From DASRHK01 sp035650495 (GTDB lineage Bacteria; Pseudomonadota; Gammaproteobacteria; Nevskiales; Nevskiaceae): a stretch of 31,155 bases of DNA. Both the position numbers and the translations under genes were made by a program. The notes beneath the pieces were generated by a model. It saw nothing but the letters and a program-made list of their open reading frames with translations, was not told the DNA's origin and did no database searches. Position 1 is the first letter of the stretch; the number at the start of each line of letters is the position of its first letter. Location: the NCBI GenBank assembly GCA_035650495.1, contig DASRHK010000142.1:1-31155 (forward strand), read 5' to 3'. Positions 1-7,721 of this stretch are shown here, in pieces.

Positions 1-929
1 CTCGCATTCGGGCCCGACGGATCGCCGAACGGATCGCAGCCGCAGCCGCCGGACCACATGTGGCCCATGCCGTTGACGACGTACTTGGTGAGCACGACCG
101 CGCCGCCGGTCGAGTTCTTGTAATCGTACTGCGTGTACGAGCGGCCACCGGGCACTTGTCCGTTGGTGGTCGTGTCGGCGACGTCGTCGATGTTGTTGTT
201 GTCCAGCCCGTCGGAAGCCTTGTCGTCGGCCTGGGCCCACGACGTGATCACCTGCGATGTGTTGATCGGCGGCGCGATCGTGTCACTCGAGCCGACGAAC
301 GCGATCACCGGCACGACGCGCTTGAAGCTGCCCATCGCGCTGTAGATGTTGTTGCCCTCGGTGGTGGGATCGGGGCCGCCGCTCGAGCCGCAGGGATAAC
401 CTTTGTACTCGCAGCCCGAATGCACGCCGATCGACGCATAGAGATCCGGATAGGTCGCGCCCATGATCACCGACATCGCGCCGCCGGCGGAGATGCCGGT
501 GACGAAGACCTTCTTCGCGTCGACGCTCCAGTTGCTCTTCACCCAGTTGGTGATGCCGGCGATCTGCGACGGCTCGTACTGTCCGCGCACCTGCTCGTAG
601 GACAGGAACCAGTTCCAGCACCCGGCGCCGTTGGCGTTGTAGTCCTGCTGCGGCAGCACGAGGATGAAGCCGCGCTGCTCGGCGAGCGCGTCGAGACCGG
701 TGAGCTGCTGGAACGTTGCCGCAGTCTCGCTGCAGCCGTGCAGGCCGACGACGAGCGGCATCGCGGTGCCGTGGTAGCTCGTCGGCACGTAGCCCTGGTA
801 GTAACGCGTGCCGTACGCATTGGTGTAGTAGCCGGCGAAGTAAGTGCCGGGCTGCGCGGCGAGCGCGGGGTGAGCGAATCCGAAAGCAAGCACCACGACA
901 GCGACGAGACCTTTCAAGCTGCGACTCAT
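1..929 (-). CDS. Secreted PHB-depolymerase-family esterase (partial, C-terminus off window)
   Basis: An alpha/beta-hydrolase of the esterase PHB-depolymerase family (LpqC/feruloyl-esterase-like). Such enzymes cleave polyhydroxyalkanoates or other esters outside the cytoplasm. About 309 residues are visible and the frame is still open at base 1. A Sec signal peptide is seen (residues 1-24, ending in PALA). Family motifs follow in order: LHGC at 63-66 (oxyanion region), nucleophile elbow GISAG with Ser147, Asp216 in GSSD, and His290 in GMGH. The start is fixed by a strong GGAGGA Shine-Dalgarno at 937-942, which overlaps the stop codon of the upstream ligase gene, so the two are co-transcribed. 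It is the last visible gene of the TonB-receptor operon and a paralogue of the lipoprotein esterase at 2558-3658. The substrate cannot be read from sequence; polyester, feruloyl ester or acetyl-polysaccharide are all possible. Confidence 0.88.
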   Translation of the reverse strand, partial: MSRSLKGLVAVVVLAFGFAHPALAAQPGTYFAGYYTNAYGTRYYQGYVPTSYHGTAMPLVVGLHGCSETAATFQQLTGLDALAEQRGFILVLPQQDYNANGAGCWNWFLSYEQVRGQYEPSQIAGITNWVKSNWSVDAKKVFVTGISAGGAMSVIMGATYPDLYASIGVHSGCEYKGYPCGSSGGPDPTTEGNNIYSAMGSFKRVVPVIAFVGSSDTIAPPINTSQVITSWAQADDKASDGLDNNNIDDVADTTTNGQVPGGRSYTQYDYKNSTGGAVVLTKYVVNGMGHMWSGGCGCDPFGDPSGPNA

Positions 930-941
930 GAGCGAATCCTC

Positions 942-2561
942 CTATGCGTTCCCCGGCCAGGTTGGAAACATCTCCCGCAACTTCAGCTTCTGGAACTTGC
1001 CGGTGGAGGTGCGCGGGATCGCATCGATGAAGACGATGTCGTCCGGCAGCCACCAGTCGGCGAACTTGCCCTTGAGATGCGCGCGCAGCTCGTCCTTGGT
1101 CGCGCTCGATCCTTTCTTGAGCACGACGCACGCGAGCGGACGCTCCATCCATTTCTCGTGCGCGACCGCGATCACCGCGGCTTCGGCGACCGACGGATGC
1201 GCCATCAGTTCGTTCTCGAGCGCCTGCGAGCTGATCCATTCGCCGCCGGACTTGATCAGGTCCTTGGCGCGATCGGTGATCTGGATGTAGCCCTCGGCCG
1301 TGAGATTGGCGACGTCGCCGGTCTTGAACCATCCGTCGGCGCTGAAGCGATCTGCTGCGTCTGGTCGCTCGTGATAGCTGCCGGTGATGAACGGACCGCG
1401 GCATTCGATCTCGCCGACGGTCTCGCCATCCCAGGGTGCGACGCCGTCGTCGCCGAAGATGCGCAGATCGACCAGCGGCAGCGGCAAGCCGGCGCGCGCG
1501 CGAATCCGGACCTTCTCCGCTTCGCTGCGATCGTCGAGCTCGGGCCTGATGCGGCCGATGCTCGCGAGCGGCGAGGTTTCGGTGAGACCCCACGCAGCGA
1601 GGATGTTGAGGCCGAACTTGTCGAGCGCCTCGATGAGCGAAGGCGGCACTGCCGATCCACCGACCATCAGCCGCATGCCGCGCTTGAGATTCTTCCAGCG
1701 CTTCGGCTCGCGCTGCAGGCATTGCAGCACGCCCATCCAGATCGTCGGCACGCCGCCGGTGAAGGTCACGCCCGTGGCGTCGAACAGATCGAGCAGGCTT
1801 TCGGCATCGAGATGTGGGCCGGGAAACACCTGCGTCGCGCCGACCATCGCGGCGGAGTAGGCCAACCCCCACGCGTTGGCGTGAAACATCGGCACGACCG
1901 GCAGCACGACGTCGCGCATCGACAGGCAGGTCGCGTCGGGCAGCGACATCGTCAGCGCATGCAGCACCGACGAGCGATGCGAATAGACGACGCCCTTGGG
2001 CTTGCCCGTCGTGCCCGACGTGTAGCACATGCCGCACGGCGCGTTCTCGTCGACCTCGACGTACTCGAATGCGCCTTCGCCGGATTTCAGGAACGCTTCG
2101 TAGTCCTCGTACGGCGCTCCGTGAACGTCGCGCTCGAATCCGAACACGATCACCTTCTCGAACTTCACCTCACTCTTGAACTTCTCGTAGAGCGGCAGCA
2201 GGCAATCGTCGACGATCAGGATGCGATCCTTCGCGTGATTCGCGATGTAGGCGATGTCTTCCGGGTACAGGCGCAGGTTCAGCGTGTGCAGCACGCCGCC
2301 CGCCGCGGGAACGCCGTAGTAGCACTCGAGATGCGCGTAGTGATTCCACATGAGCGTCGCGACGCGATCGCCGGGCTTGATCCCCGCGCGCACGAGCGCG
2401 TTGGCGAGCTGACGCGCGCGCACGTACATGTCCGCGTAGGTGTAGCGATGCAGGGATTTGTCCGGCCGCCGCGAGATCACGGGCACGTTCTTGAACAAGG
2501 AACCCGCGCGCTCGAGGATCGTGTTGAGCGACAGCGGCGTGGTCATCATCGTCGCCTTCAT
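942..2561 (-). CDS. AlkK-like fatty-acid/acyl-CoA ligase
   Basis: An AMP-forming acyl-CoA synthetase (ANL superfamily) of 539 aa, predicted cytoplasmic. It should activate a free carboxylic acid with ATP and CoA for beta-oxidation. The P-loop-like A3 motif TSGTTGKPKG lies at residues 181-190. MFHANAWG, typical of the medium-chain AlkK branch, follows, then the GLTETSP motif. The C-terminal TSTGKFQK contains the conserved adenylation lysine (about K522). The frame stays open well upstream, but ATG at 2561 is chosen because AAGGAG lies 9 nt before it and homologous proteins start in this region. It overlaps the preceding esterase gene as ATGA (4 nt), which implies translational coupling. Placed between two secreted esterases and downstream of a TonB receptor, it probably activates the acid released by those esterases. 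Chain-length preference is not determinable here. Confidence 0.9.
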   Translation of the reverse strand: MKATMMTTPLSLNTILERAGSLFKNVPVISRRPDKSLHRYTYADMYVRARQLANALVRAGIKPGDRVATLMWNHYAHLECYYGVPAAGGVLHTLNLRLYPEDIAYIANHAKDRILIVDDCLLPLYEKFKSEVKFEKVIVFGFERDVHGAPYEDYEAFLKSGEGAFEYVEVDENAPCGMCYTSGTTGKPKGVVYSHRSSVLHALTMSLPDATCLSMRDVVLPVVPMFHANAWGLAYSAAMVGATQVFPGPHLDAESLLDLFDATGVTFTGGVPTIWMGVLQCLQREPKRWKNLKRGMRLMVGGSAVPPSLIEALDKFGLNILAAWGLTETSPLASIGRIRPELDDRSEAEKVRIRARAGLPLPLVDLRIFGDDGVAPWDGETVGEIECRGPFITGSYHERPDAADRFSADGWFKTGDVANLTAEGYIQITDRAKDLIKSGGEWISSQALENELMAHPSVAEAAVIAVAHEKWMERPLACVVLKKGSSATKDELRAHLKGKFADWWLPDDIVFIDAIPRTSTGKFQKLKLREMFPTWPGNA

Positions 2562-3658
2562 GGCGAGCTGCTCCTTGGATGCGCCTTGAAGAATTCCCAC
2601 GTCGCGATCGTCGCGCTGGGGCCGATCGGGTCGGTGAAGTTGCCGTTGCGGCTGCCGCCCGGATAGGTGTGGCCGAGGCCGTGGATGATCCAGAAGTCGA
2701 TCAGCGGTGCTCCGCTCGCATCGACGTAGTGCGCGATCGTGTATGGATATTGATCGAGCCCCAGTGCCGCGCCGAGACAGGGAACGTCGAGCGGCGGCGT
2801 GATGCAGAGATCGCCGATCGTGCCGATGTTGGCGAGCATCGACGCATCGACGCCGAAGTTCTCGATCGACGCCGGCCGGGAAGAGACGCTGTCGTTCGCG
2901 GCGCCGTCGTCGACGAGATCGTCGGTGCCGAGCCACTGCTGCACGGCGCTGTAGCCGGCGCCGAACAGGACGACTTCGTCTGCCGTTCCCTGGATCACGA
3001 TGACCGGCATGACGCGCGCGTATTGGCCCATCGCAGTCGCGGCGGATTCGCCGCTCGCGTCGCCTTGATAGGCGACGCCGGCGTCGATGCCGAGCGCTGC
3101 ATACAGATCGGGATACGTCGCGCCCATCACTGCGGTCATCGCACCGCCGGCCGAGATGCCCATGATGAAGACGCGATCCGGGTCGATCGGATTCGCGGCG
3201 ATCACGTCGCGGGTGATGCCGGCAATGGTTCCCGCTTCGCCGGTATCGCGCGAGATGTTCTCCGGCAGATACCAGTTCCAGCAGTGACCCGCGTTGCCGT
3301 CGGTGCCTTCGGCGTTCACCTGCTGCTCCGGATAGACGACGATGAAGCCGTCGCTCTCCGCGGTTTGATTCCACAGCGTGCCGAGCGCGGCATCCATCGC
3401 GGTCTGCTGACAGCCGTGCAGATACACGACGAGCGGCACGGCACCCGAGGGCAGCGTGCTCGGGACGTACACGTAGTAGTCGCGATGCGGCAGCGAATCG
3501 CCGGTGAACGTGTGCTTGGTGAACGAGCCCGGCCCCAGCTTTTCGGGGTCTGAATTCGCGTCGCTGCTCTCACCGTCGCCGACCGGCGAGGGCGTGTTCG
3601 AGTTCGCGCACGCGCAGAGCGCGAGGCTGAACCCGACGATCGCATCCCGCACGCGCAT
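2558..3658 (-). CDS. Lipoprotein esterase of the PHB-depolymerase family
   Basis: A 366-aa alpha/beta-hydrolase related to the esterase at 1-929 but exported as a probable lipoprotein. The short signal segment ends in LCAC with Cys17 as lipidation site, an imperfect lipobox. A Ser/Asp-rich linker of about 25 residues precedes the catalytic domain. Motifs: HGC at 81-83, nucleophile elbow GISAG with Ser169, Asp227 in GTAD, His330 in GLGH. A roughly 60-residue insertion (about 245-305) before the His motif is longer than in its paralogue and may form a lid or substrate-binding subdomain. No clear Shine-Dalgarno precedes the ATG. The TonB receptor stops 8 nt upstream, so translation is probably coupled. 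A surface-anchored plus a released esterase in one operon suggests stepwise depolymerisation. Substrate unknown. Confidence 0.87.
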   Translation of the reverse strand: MRVRDAIVGFSLALCACANSNTPSPVGDGESSDANSDPEKLGPGSFTKHTFTGDSLPHRDYYVYVPSTLPSGAVPLVVYLHGCQQTAMDAALGTLWNQTAESDGFIVVYPEQQVNAEGTDGNAGHCWNWYLPENISRDTGEAGTIAGITRDVIAANPIDPDRVFIMGISAGGAMTAVMGATYPDLYAALGIDAGVAYQGDASGESAATAMGQYARVMPVIVIQGTADEVVLFGAGYSAVQQWLGTDDLVDDGAANDSVSSRPASIENFGVDASMLANIGTIGDLCITPPLDVPCLGAALGLDQYPYTIAHYVDASGAPLIDFWIIHGLGHTYPGGSRNGNFTDPIGPSATIATWEFFKAHPRSSSP

Positions 3659-3666
3659 CGCGATTG

Positions 3667-6201
3667 TCAGAACACGTAGCGCAGCTGCGCGAACACTTCG
3701 CGCCGCGGCTCGGGAACGCTAACGAAGATGTTCGCGAGCGCGTCGCCGTAGCGCACCGAGGTGCGCTTGTCGCCGAGGTTGTTGCCGATGACCTGCAGCG
3801 TCCAGCCCTGACCGAGGTTGGCGAGCGCAATGGTCGCGTTGTACTTGACGAAGCCGCCCTGGCGCTTGCGCTCGTCGAGGTCGGTGTCGAGCAGCTGCGT
3901 GCCCATGTAGATCACGGTGAAGCTCGGCGTCAGCGTGAGTCCCCACGGCAGCGAGATCAGCCAGCTTGGCGTCAGCGTCGTGTCCCACTTCGGCGCGAAT
4001 GCGAACGGGCGGCCGGTCGCGTCGCAGTAGGTCGCGGTGTTGTCGGCCGCGCATTCGTTCTGTGTGAACTTCGTGTACTTGGTGTCGTTGTAGCCGAGCG
4101 TCGCGAACAGGTTGAAGCCGCCGCCGACCATCCAGTTGAGATCCCCCTCGACGCCTTGCGCGTACGCCTTCTCGGCGTTGAACACGCGCGTCGTGCCGAG
4201 CCCGATCACCGTGCTCGGCGGGAAGCAGACGTTGCTGCCCGTGCCGGTGCTCTCGCACATCTGATCCTGCGGATTGCCGGCCACCGGCGGCTTCTCGCGG
4301 CCCAGCACCTGGAAGTCGCGCGCGTCCATCCGGTAGAACGAGAGATTGGGACGGAAGCGGCCGCCGAAGAAGGTCGCCTTGAGATCGAAGCCGATCTCGT
4401 CGGTCGTCTCGGGCTTGTATTCGAGCTCTTCGGGGATGTCGCGATAGGCGAACGCGTTGAAGCCGCCGCCCTTGAACCCGCGCGCCCAGTGCGCGAACAG
4501 CGACAGCTGCTTGGTCGGCTGCCAGTTGAGCGAGACCTTCGGCATGAACTGGTTCTCCGACTGCGAGCGCACGTCGCTGAATTCCTGCAAGCCGAGCGCG
4601 GTCGCCAGCGGATTCGCCGCGGCGCCGGGCTGGTCGAAATGCAGATCCCAGAAGCCTTCCTTCTTCTCCTTGCTGTAGCGCGCGCCGAGCAGCAGCTTCC
4701 AGTGCGGCAGGAATTGCCAGTCGGTCTGCTGGAAGAAAGCGACGACGCTGCCGGTCTGGTCGTAGATCTGGTTGAACACTTCGTCGTGCGCCATCAGCTC
4801 GATGGGATTGAGCGGCCCGCCGATGATGTTCAGCAGCGTCGAGAGGACGGCGGGATCGAGGCTCTCGCTCGAATTGCCCGTCTCGGCCGCGGCGGTGAGC
4901 TCGAGCAGCGGACCGTCGTGCAGCACGAAGCGGAACGCGCTGTCGCGGATCTGGCGGTGCTGCCAGAACACGCCGGTCAGGAATTCCGTGTGGCCGAGCG
5001 TGTCGCCGCCGATGCCGAACAGGCCATCGAGCGTCGGCGCCTTGATGCGGCCTTCGACGGTCGTGGTCGGGAAGCGATCGCGCGCCGTCGCCGGCAATCC
5101 GGGCACCGACGTGAAGTCGACGTCGACCGCCATCGTCTCCTTCAGCTCCGAATGCCCGCCGAGCGCGGTGAAGGTCCAGCCGCCCAGCGGCACGTTCCAT
5201 TCGGCGACGGCCGTGTTGGTGTGCGCGTAGCGGAAATCCTGGCCGTCTTCCGAAGCGGTGTAGTTGTTGAGCGTGAAGTCCGCGTCGGCGTCGTACTTGC
5301 GCACGACCGCCTGCACCGCGGGATAGATGTGCCACAGCTCGACGCCGGCGCCGGTGTTGTCGAGGTCGACGCTCTCGTAGGAAAGCTTGAGATCGGTCCC
5401 GAAGAGATCGGGGAATTTCAGCTTCGCGCGATAGCCCTTGTGGTCGTAGCCGCGCATCGGGTCGATCGCGTCCGGCGACTCGTCCTTCGCGGTGTTCTTC
5501 ACGAAGCCGTCGCGCTTGTCGTAGATGTAGGCGACGCGGAATTCGACGACGTCGCTGACGATCGGGCCGGCGATCGCGGCCTCGGCATGCTTGCGGCCGA
5601 CTTGTCCGTACTGGCCCATGACGACGCCGCTCCAGTTCGGCGTGGGGTCGGCGGTGACGATCGAGACGAGACCCGCGGTGGTGTTCTTGCCGAAGGTCGT
5701 GCCCTGCGGACCGCGCAGCACTTCGACGCGCTGGATGTCGAACAGGCCCGAATTGAAGTAGGTCGTGTTGGTGTAGGGAATGCCGTCGAAGGCGATGCCG
5801 AGCGGCGACTCGAACGCCTTATTGTTGTTGTTGAAGCTGAAGCCGCGCGCCTGCGGCGCCGCGAAGAAGCCGCCGGAGGCGATCTTCACGTTCGGCACGT
5901 ACTGCATCGCCTGCACGATGTCGACGATGCCTTTCTCGGCGACGAACTTGTCCGACATCACCGACATCGAGATCGGCACGTCGCGCGCCGACTGCTTCAC
6001 CTTCTGCGCGGTGACGACGACTTCCTCGAACTTGTATTTCTCCTGCGGCGCATCCGTCGCGGGCGGCGGCGCCTTGTCGCTGCTCGGCACCGGAACCGTT
6101 TCCGGATAGGGTTGCGGTGTTGCTTCGGGCGCCGGCGCGCTCTCCTCGGCGAGAGCGACGCAGGAAACGAGCAAAGCGACGAGCCCCAGATGAACCTTCA
6201 T
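3667..6201 (-). CDS. TonB-dependent outer-membrane receptor
   Basis: An 844-aa outer-membrane receptor that would import a ligand with energy from TonB-ExbBD. A signal peptide (residues 1-18, ending VALA) is followed by a Pro-rich linker. A TonB box (EEVVVTAQ, 59-66) and a plug domain come next, including a DVPISMSV stretch and the LRGPQGTTFGKNTTAG signature. A long beta-barrel ends in the terminal aromatic motif RYVF. ATG 6201 is preferred over the in-frame start 42 nt upstream because GGAGGAGGAAC precedes it directly and the signal peptide starts there. It lies 45 nt downstream of the TetR gene and 8 nt upstream of a secreted esterase. This suggests it takes up products of the two esterases rather than an iron siderophore, since no siderophore genes are nearby. 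Ligand is inferred from context only. Confidence 0.93.
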   Translation of the reverse strand: MKVHLGLVALLVSCVALAEESAPAPEATPQPYPETVPVPSSDKAPPPATDAPQEKYKFEEVVVTAQKVKQSARDVPISMSVMSDKFVAEKGIVDIVQAMQYVPNVKIASGGFFAAPQARGFSFNNNNKAFESPLGIAFDGIPYTNTTYFNSGLFDIQRVEVLRGPQGTTFGKNTTAGLVSIVTADPTPNWSGVVMGQYGQVGRKHAEAAIAGPIVSDVVEFRVAYIYDKRDGFVKNTAKDESPDAIDPMRGYDHKGYRAKLKFPDLFGTDLKLSYESVDLDNTGAGVELWHIYPAVQAVVRKYDADADFTLNNYTASEDGQDFRYAHTNTAVAEWNVPLGGWTFTALGGHSELKETMAVDVDFTSVPGLPATARDRFPTTTVEGRIKAPTLDGLFGIGGDTLGHTEFLTGVFWQHRQIRDSAFRFVLHDGPLLELTAAAETGNSSESLDPAVLSTLLNIIGGPLNPIELMAHDEVFNQIYDQTGSVVAFFQQTDWQFLPHWKLLLGARYSKEKKEGFWDLHFDQPGAAANPLATALGLQEFSDVRSQSENQFMPKVSLNWQPTKQLSLFAHWARGFKGGGFNAFAYRDIPEELEYKPETTDEIGFDLKATFFGGRFRPNLSFYRMDARDFQVLGREKPPVAGNPQDQMCESTGTGSNVCFPPSTVIGLGTTRVFNAEKAYAQGVEGDLNWMVGGGFNLFATLGYNDTKYTKFTQNECAADNTATYCDATGRPFAFAPKWDTTLTPSWLISLPWGLTLTPSFTVIYMGTQLLDTDLDERKRQGGFVKYNATIALANLGQGWTLQVIGNNLGDKRTSVRYGDALANIFVSVPEPRREVFAQLRYVF

Positions 6202-6246
6202 CGTTCCTCCTCCGCGGACCGAGCTTCGCCGGCCTCGCACCAATTG

Positions 6247-6891
6247 CTATTTCGCGCCCAGCATCCTCAACACGAGGTCGGCATAGATGTCGGCGATCTC
6301 GTCGGCGCTCTTGTCGAACGCCGGCGTGTACCAATGCGCGACGCGGATCCCCATCGCGCCGATCGCGGCCATCGCAAGCCACGTGTCCGGCGTCTTGAAC
6401 ACGCGCGCCTTGATCCCGCGCTGGATGACGTCGAGCAGGAGCTGCTCCGACTGCTCGCGCAGCTCGAGCGCCGGCGCCGCGAATTTCGGCGACAGCGCGT
6501 GCAATTCCGAGTTGCCGACGACGCAGAGCATCGAGTAATCGGCGTGCGTGCGGACGTGCGCCCGCACGAACGCGGCGAGCTGCTTGCGCGGATCGTCGCC
6601 CGCGTCCTGCAGCGCGGCCTTGAGCCGGCGATGGTGCTCGTCGTGCGCGATCTTGATCAGCTCGGAGAGCACGTGTTCCTTGGACGGGTAGTGCGCGTAC
6701 ATCGTCGCCGGCTGGATCCCGGTCGCCTTGGCGATGTCGCGGACCGACGTGCCGCCGTAGCCGTGCTCGGCGAACAAACGCAGCGCGGCGCCGAGGACGA
6801 CACCACGCGATCCGGGCGGCGTCACGCCGGGCGGCAGCAGCATCTCCTGGGTCAGGAGCCGGCGGTGCAGGGCGGCGCTCGGTCGGGTCAT
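6247..6891 (-). CDS. TetR-family repressor, probable regulator of the downstream receptor/esterase operon
   Basis: A 214-aa TetR/AcrR-type regulator. The N-terminal helix-turn-helix is clear (about residues 28-75: AALRLFAEHGYGGTSVRDIA, then GIQPATMYAHYPSKEHVL). The C-terminal half is all-helical and variable, as expected for a ligand-binding domain. The chosen ATG at 6891 has no obvious Shine-Dalgarno, and Met17 (AGGAG abuts it) is an alternative; the start is the least certain part. A perfect 14-bp palindrome sits 2 bp upstream of the ATG and a near copy overlaps the candidate -35 box, so negative autoregulation is likely. It is first in the minus-strand operon leading to the TonB receptor 45 nt downstream. 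The inducer could be a free acid or acyl-CoA from the operon's own pathway (inference). Confidence 0.88.
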   Translation of the reverse strand: MTRPSAALHRRLLTQEMLLPPGVTPPGSRGVVLGAALRLFAEHGYGGTSVRDIAKATGIQPATMYAHYPSKEHVLSELIKIAHDEHHRRLKAALQDAGDDPRKQLAAFVRAHVRTHADYSMLCVVGNSELHALSPKFAAPALELREQSEQLLLDVIQRGIKARVFKTPDTWLAMAAIGAMGIRVAHWYTPAFDKSADEIADIYADLVLRMLGAK

Positions 6892-6892
6892 A

Positions 6893-6906
6893 CGAACGAT
6901 CGTTCG
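6893..6906. promoter_or_regulatory. Palindromic operator candidate A (CGAACGATCGTTCG)
   Basis: A perfect 14-bp palindrome centred at 6899/6900, 2 bp upstream of the TetR ATG and just downstream of the predicted transcription start near 6915. Its core AACGATCGTT and right flank TTCGGGTC recur at 6950-6965. Size and symmetry fit a TetR-dimer site. Binding is inferred, not shown. Confidence 0.65.
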
Positions 6907-6921
6907 GGTCGGTTGCGAGGC

Positions 6922-6950
6922 AATCTACTCCCGGCCGGCGGCGAAGGCAA
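6922..6950 (-). promoter_or_regulatory. Candidate sigma70 promoter for the tetR-TonB receptor operon
   Basis: Read on the minus strand: -35 TTGCCT (6950-6945), 17-bp spacer, -10 TAGATT (6927-6922). Predicted start is near 6915, leaving about 24 nt before the TetR ATG. Operator B overlaps the -35 box and operator A lies just downstream of the start, the expected layout for repression. Both boxes are imperfect, so this is a prediction. Confidence 0.45.
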
Positions 6951-6961
6951 ACGATCGTTCG
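6948..6961. promoter_or_regulatory. Palindromic operator candidate B (AACGATCGTT core)
   Basis: Second copy of the operator A palindrome with one mismatch in 14 positions (CAAACGATCGTTCG), followed by the same GGGTC flank. Its centre is 55 bp from that of operator A. It overlaps the predicted -35 element of the tetR-receptor promoter. Confidence 0.6.
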
Positions 6962-6977
6962 GGTCGCGACCGGCCGC

Positions 6978-6999
6978 GCGTCGGCCTGAAGGCCGACCC
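6978..6999 (-). repeat. REP-like extragenic palindrome, copy 1
   Basis: A 22-bp element whose core, read on the minus strand, is GGTCGGCCTTCAGGCCGACG. It forms an 8-bp stem (GTCGGCCT/AGGCCGAC) with a 2-nt loop. The same 22 bp occur on the plus strand at 20118-20139. This copy lies between two divergent TetR promoters and could insulate them. No run of T follows on either side, so it is not a convincing terminator. Confidence 0.6.
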
Positions 7000-7005
7000 G
7001 CGACC

Positions 7006-7035
7006 TTGACGGCTCCAGGGTCCAGGGAATAGGTT
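7006..7035 (+). promoter_or_regulatory. Candidate promoter for the plus-strand redox operon
   Basis: The -35 TTGACG (7006-7011) matches the sigma70 consensus at 5 of 6 positions. After an 18-bp spacer comes a weak -10 TAGGTT (7030-7035). The predicted start lies inside the inverted repeat at 7033-7046, placing that repeat where a repressor would block initiation. Confidence 0.4.
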
Positions 7036-7046
7036 ACTTTTGTAAC
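7033..7046. promoter_or_regulatory. Inverted repeat GTTAC-N4-GTAAC, operator candidate for the second TetR
   Basis: Perfect 5-bp half-sites separated by TTTT. The AT-rich site stands out in GC-rich surroundings. It sits 16 bp upstream of the GTG start at 7062 and overlaps the predicted -10/start region. The half-site-N4-half-site layout matches several TetR-family operators such as that of PsrA (GAAAC-N4-GTTTC). It differs from the AACGATCGTT sites, so the two divergent regulators probably have separate operators. Confidence 0.55.
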
Positions 7047-7061
7047 TTTTGGGGAGTTGCC

Positions 7062-7721
7062 GTGGACATCGCGGACGCCGACAACGGAGTCGACCGCCGT
7101 GCGCTGGCGCGCCAGCCGCAGCAGGTGCGCGCGCGTGAGCGATTCGATCTGGTCCTGGATCGGGCACGCGACATCCTGCGCAAGGACGGACTTTCGGGAT
7201 TCTCCATTCCGGTGCTCGCGGAAAAGCTCAAGTTCAACCGGGCGAGCATCTACAAGTTCTTCCCGACGCCGTACGCCGTGCTCAACGAGCTCGTGCGCCT
7301 CGCGCTCGAGCGGCTCGATGCGCGACTCACGGCGCGGGCGGGGCAGCTCGTCGATCGGCCGTGGCCCGAAGCGCTGCGAGCGGTGACGTTCGAGGCGGCT
7401 GCGTTCTACAACGAGGATCCGGTCGCGCGTCTGCTCGTGCTCGGCGGACCGGTCAGCGACGACAGCTATCGCGTGCAGGAGCTGGCGATCCAGAAGCTCG
7501 GCGGGCTGACGCGCGGATTGCTGGAAGCGCGCGGCATCCACCTGCCGCGCTCGCGGCCCGATGCGGCGATGTTGCTGGTCGACATCGGCACGACCTGCTT
7601 CCGCGTCTCGCAGTTCCTGCACGGCGAGATCACCAACGAATATCGCGAGGAGGCGGTGGCCGCGATGGAGGCCTATCTCGTTCGTCACGTCGGGCCGGTG
7701 CGCTCAAGGAGAGCCAAATGA
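7062..7721 (+). CDS. TetR-family repressor of the DUF4266-DUF3570-ApbE-cytochrome operon
   Basis: A 219-aa TetR-type regulator. The helix-turn-helix lies at about residues 30-72 (LRKDGLSGFSIPVLAEKL, then FNRASIYKFFPTPYAVL); the rest is helical. The start is GTG at 7062, supported by GGGGAG 5 nt upstream. It is not a close copy of the divergent TetR at 6247-6891: outside the DNA-binding domain I see no similarity, so the two probably sense different ligands. Its stop codon overlaps the ATG of the DUF4266 gene (ATGA), placing it in the same transcript. The GTTAC-N4-GTAAC repeat just upstream suggests autoregulation. The inducer is unknown. Confidence 0.88.
   Translation: MDIADADNGVDRRALARQPQQVRARERFDLVLDRARDILRKDGLSGFSIPVLAEKLKFNRASIYKFFPTPYAVLNELVRLALERLDARLTARAGQLVDRPWPEALRAVTFEAAAFYNEDPVARLLVLGGPVSDDSYRVQELAIQKLGGLTRGLLEARGIHLPRSRPDAAMLLVDIGTTCFRVSQFLHGEITNEYREEAVAAMEAYLVRHVGPVRSRRAK

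Noticed and set aside
60..2666. An 868-codon open frame on the plus strand
   Set aside because: It is antisense to the ligase and secreted esterase, both of which have full motifs. The translation is Arg/His/Asp/Val-rich without any domain, typical of stop-poor antisense frames in GC-rich DNA.
6839..6841. Met17 as the start of the first TetR
   Set aside because: AGGAG abuts this ATG with no spacer, which is poor for initiation, while ATG 6891 follows a well-placed promoter. Not fully excluded.
6978..6999. REP-like palindrome considered as an intrinsic terminator
   Set aside because: It lies upstream of both divergent genes and no T-run follows on either strand, so it has no transcript to end.
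3664..7032. A 1122-codon open frame on the plus strand opposite the TonB receptor and TetR
   Set aside because: Low-complexity Arg/Glu/Val-rich translation with no motifs, while the opposite strand encodes clear receptor and TetR signatures. It also runs through the divergent control region.
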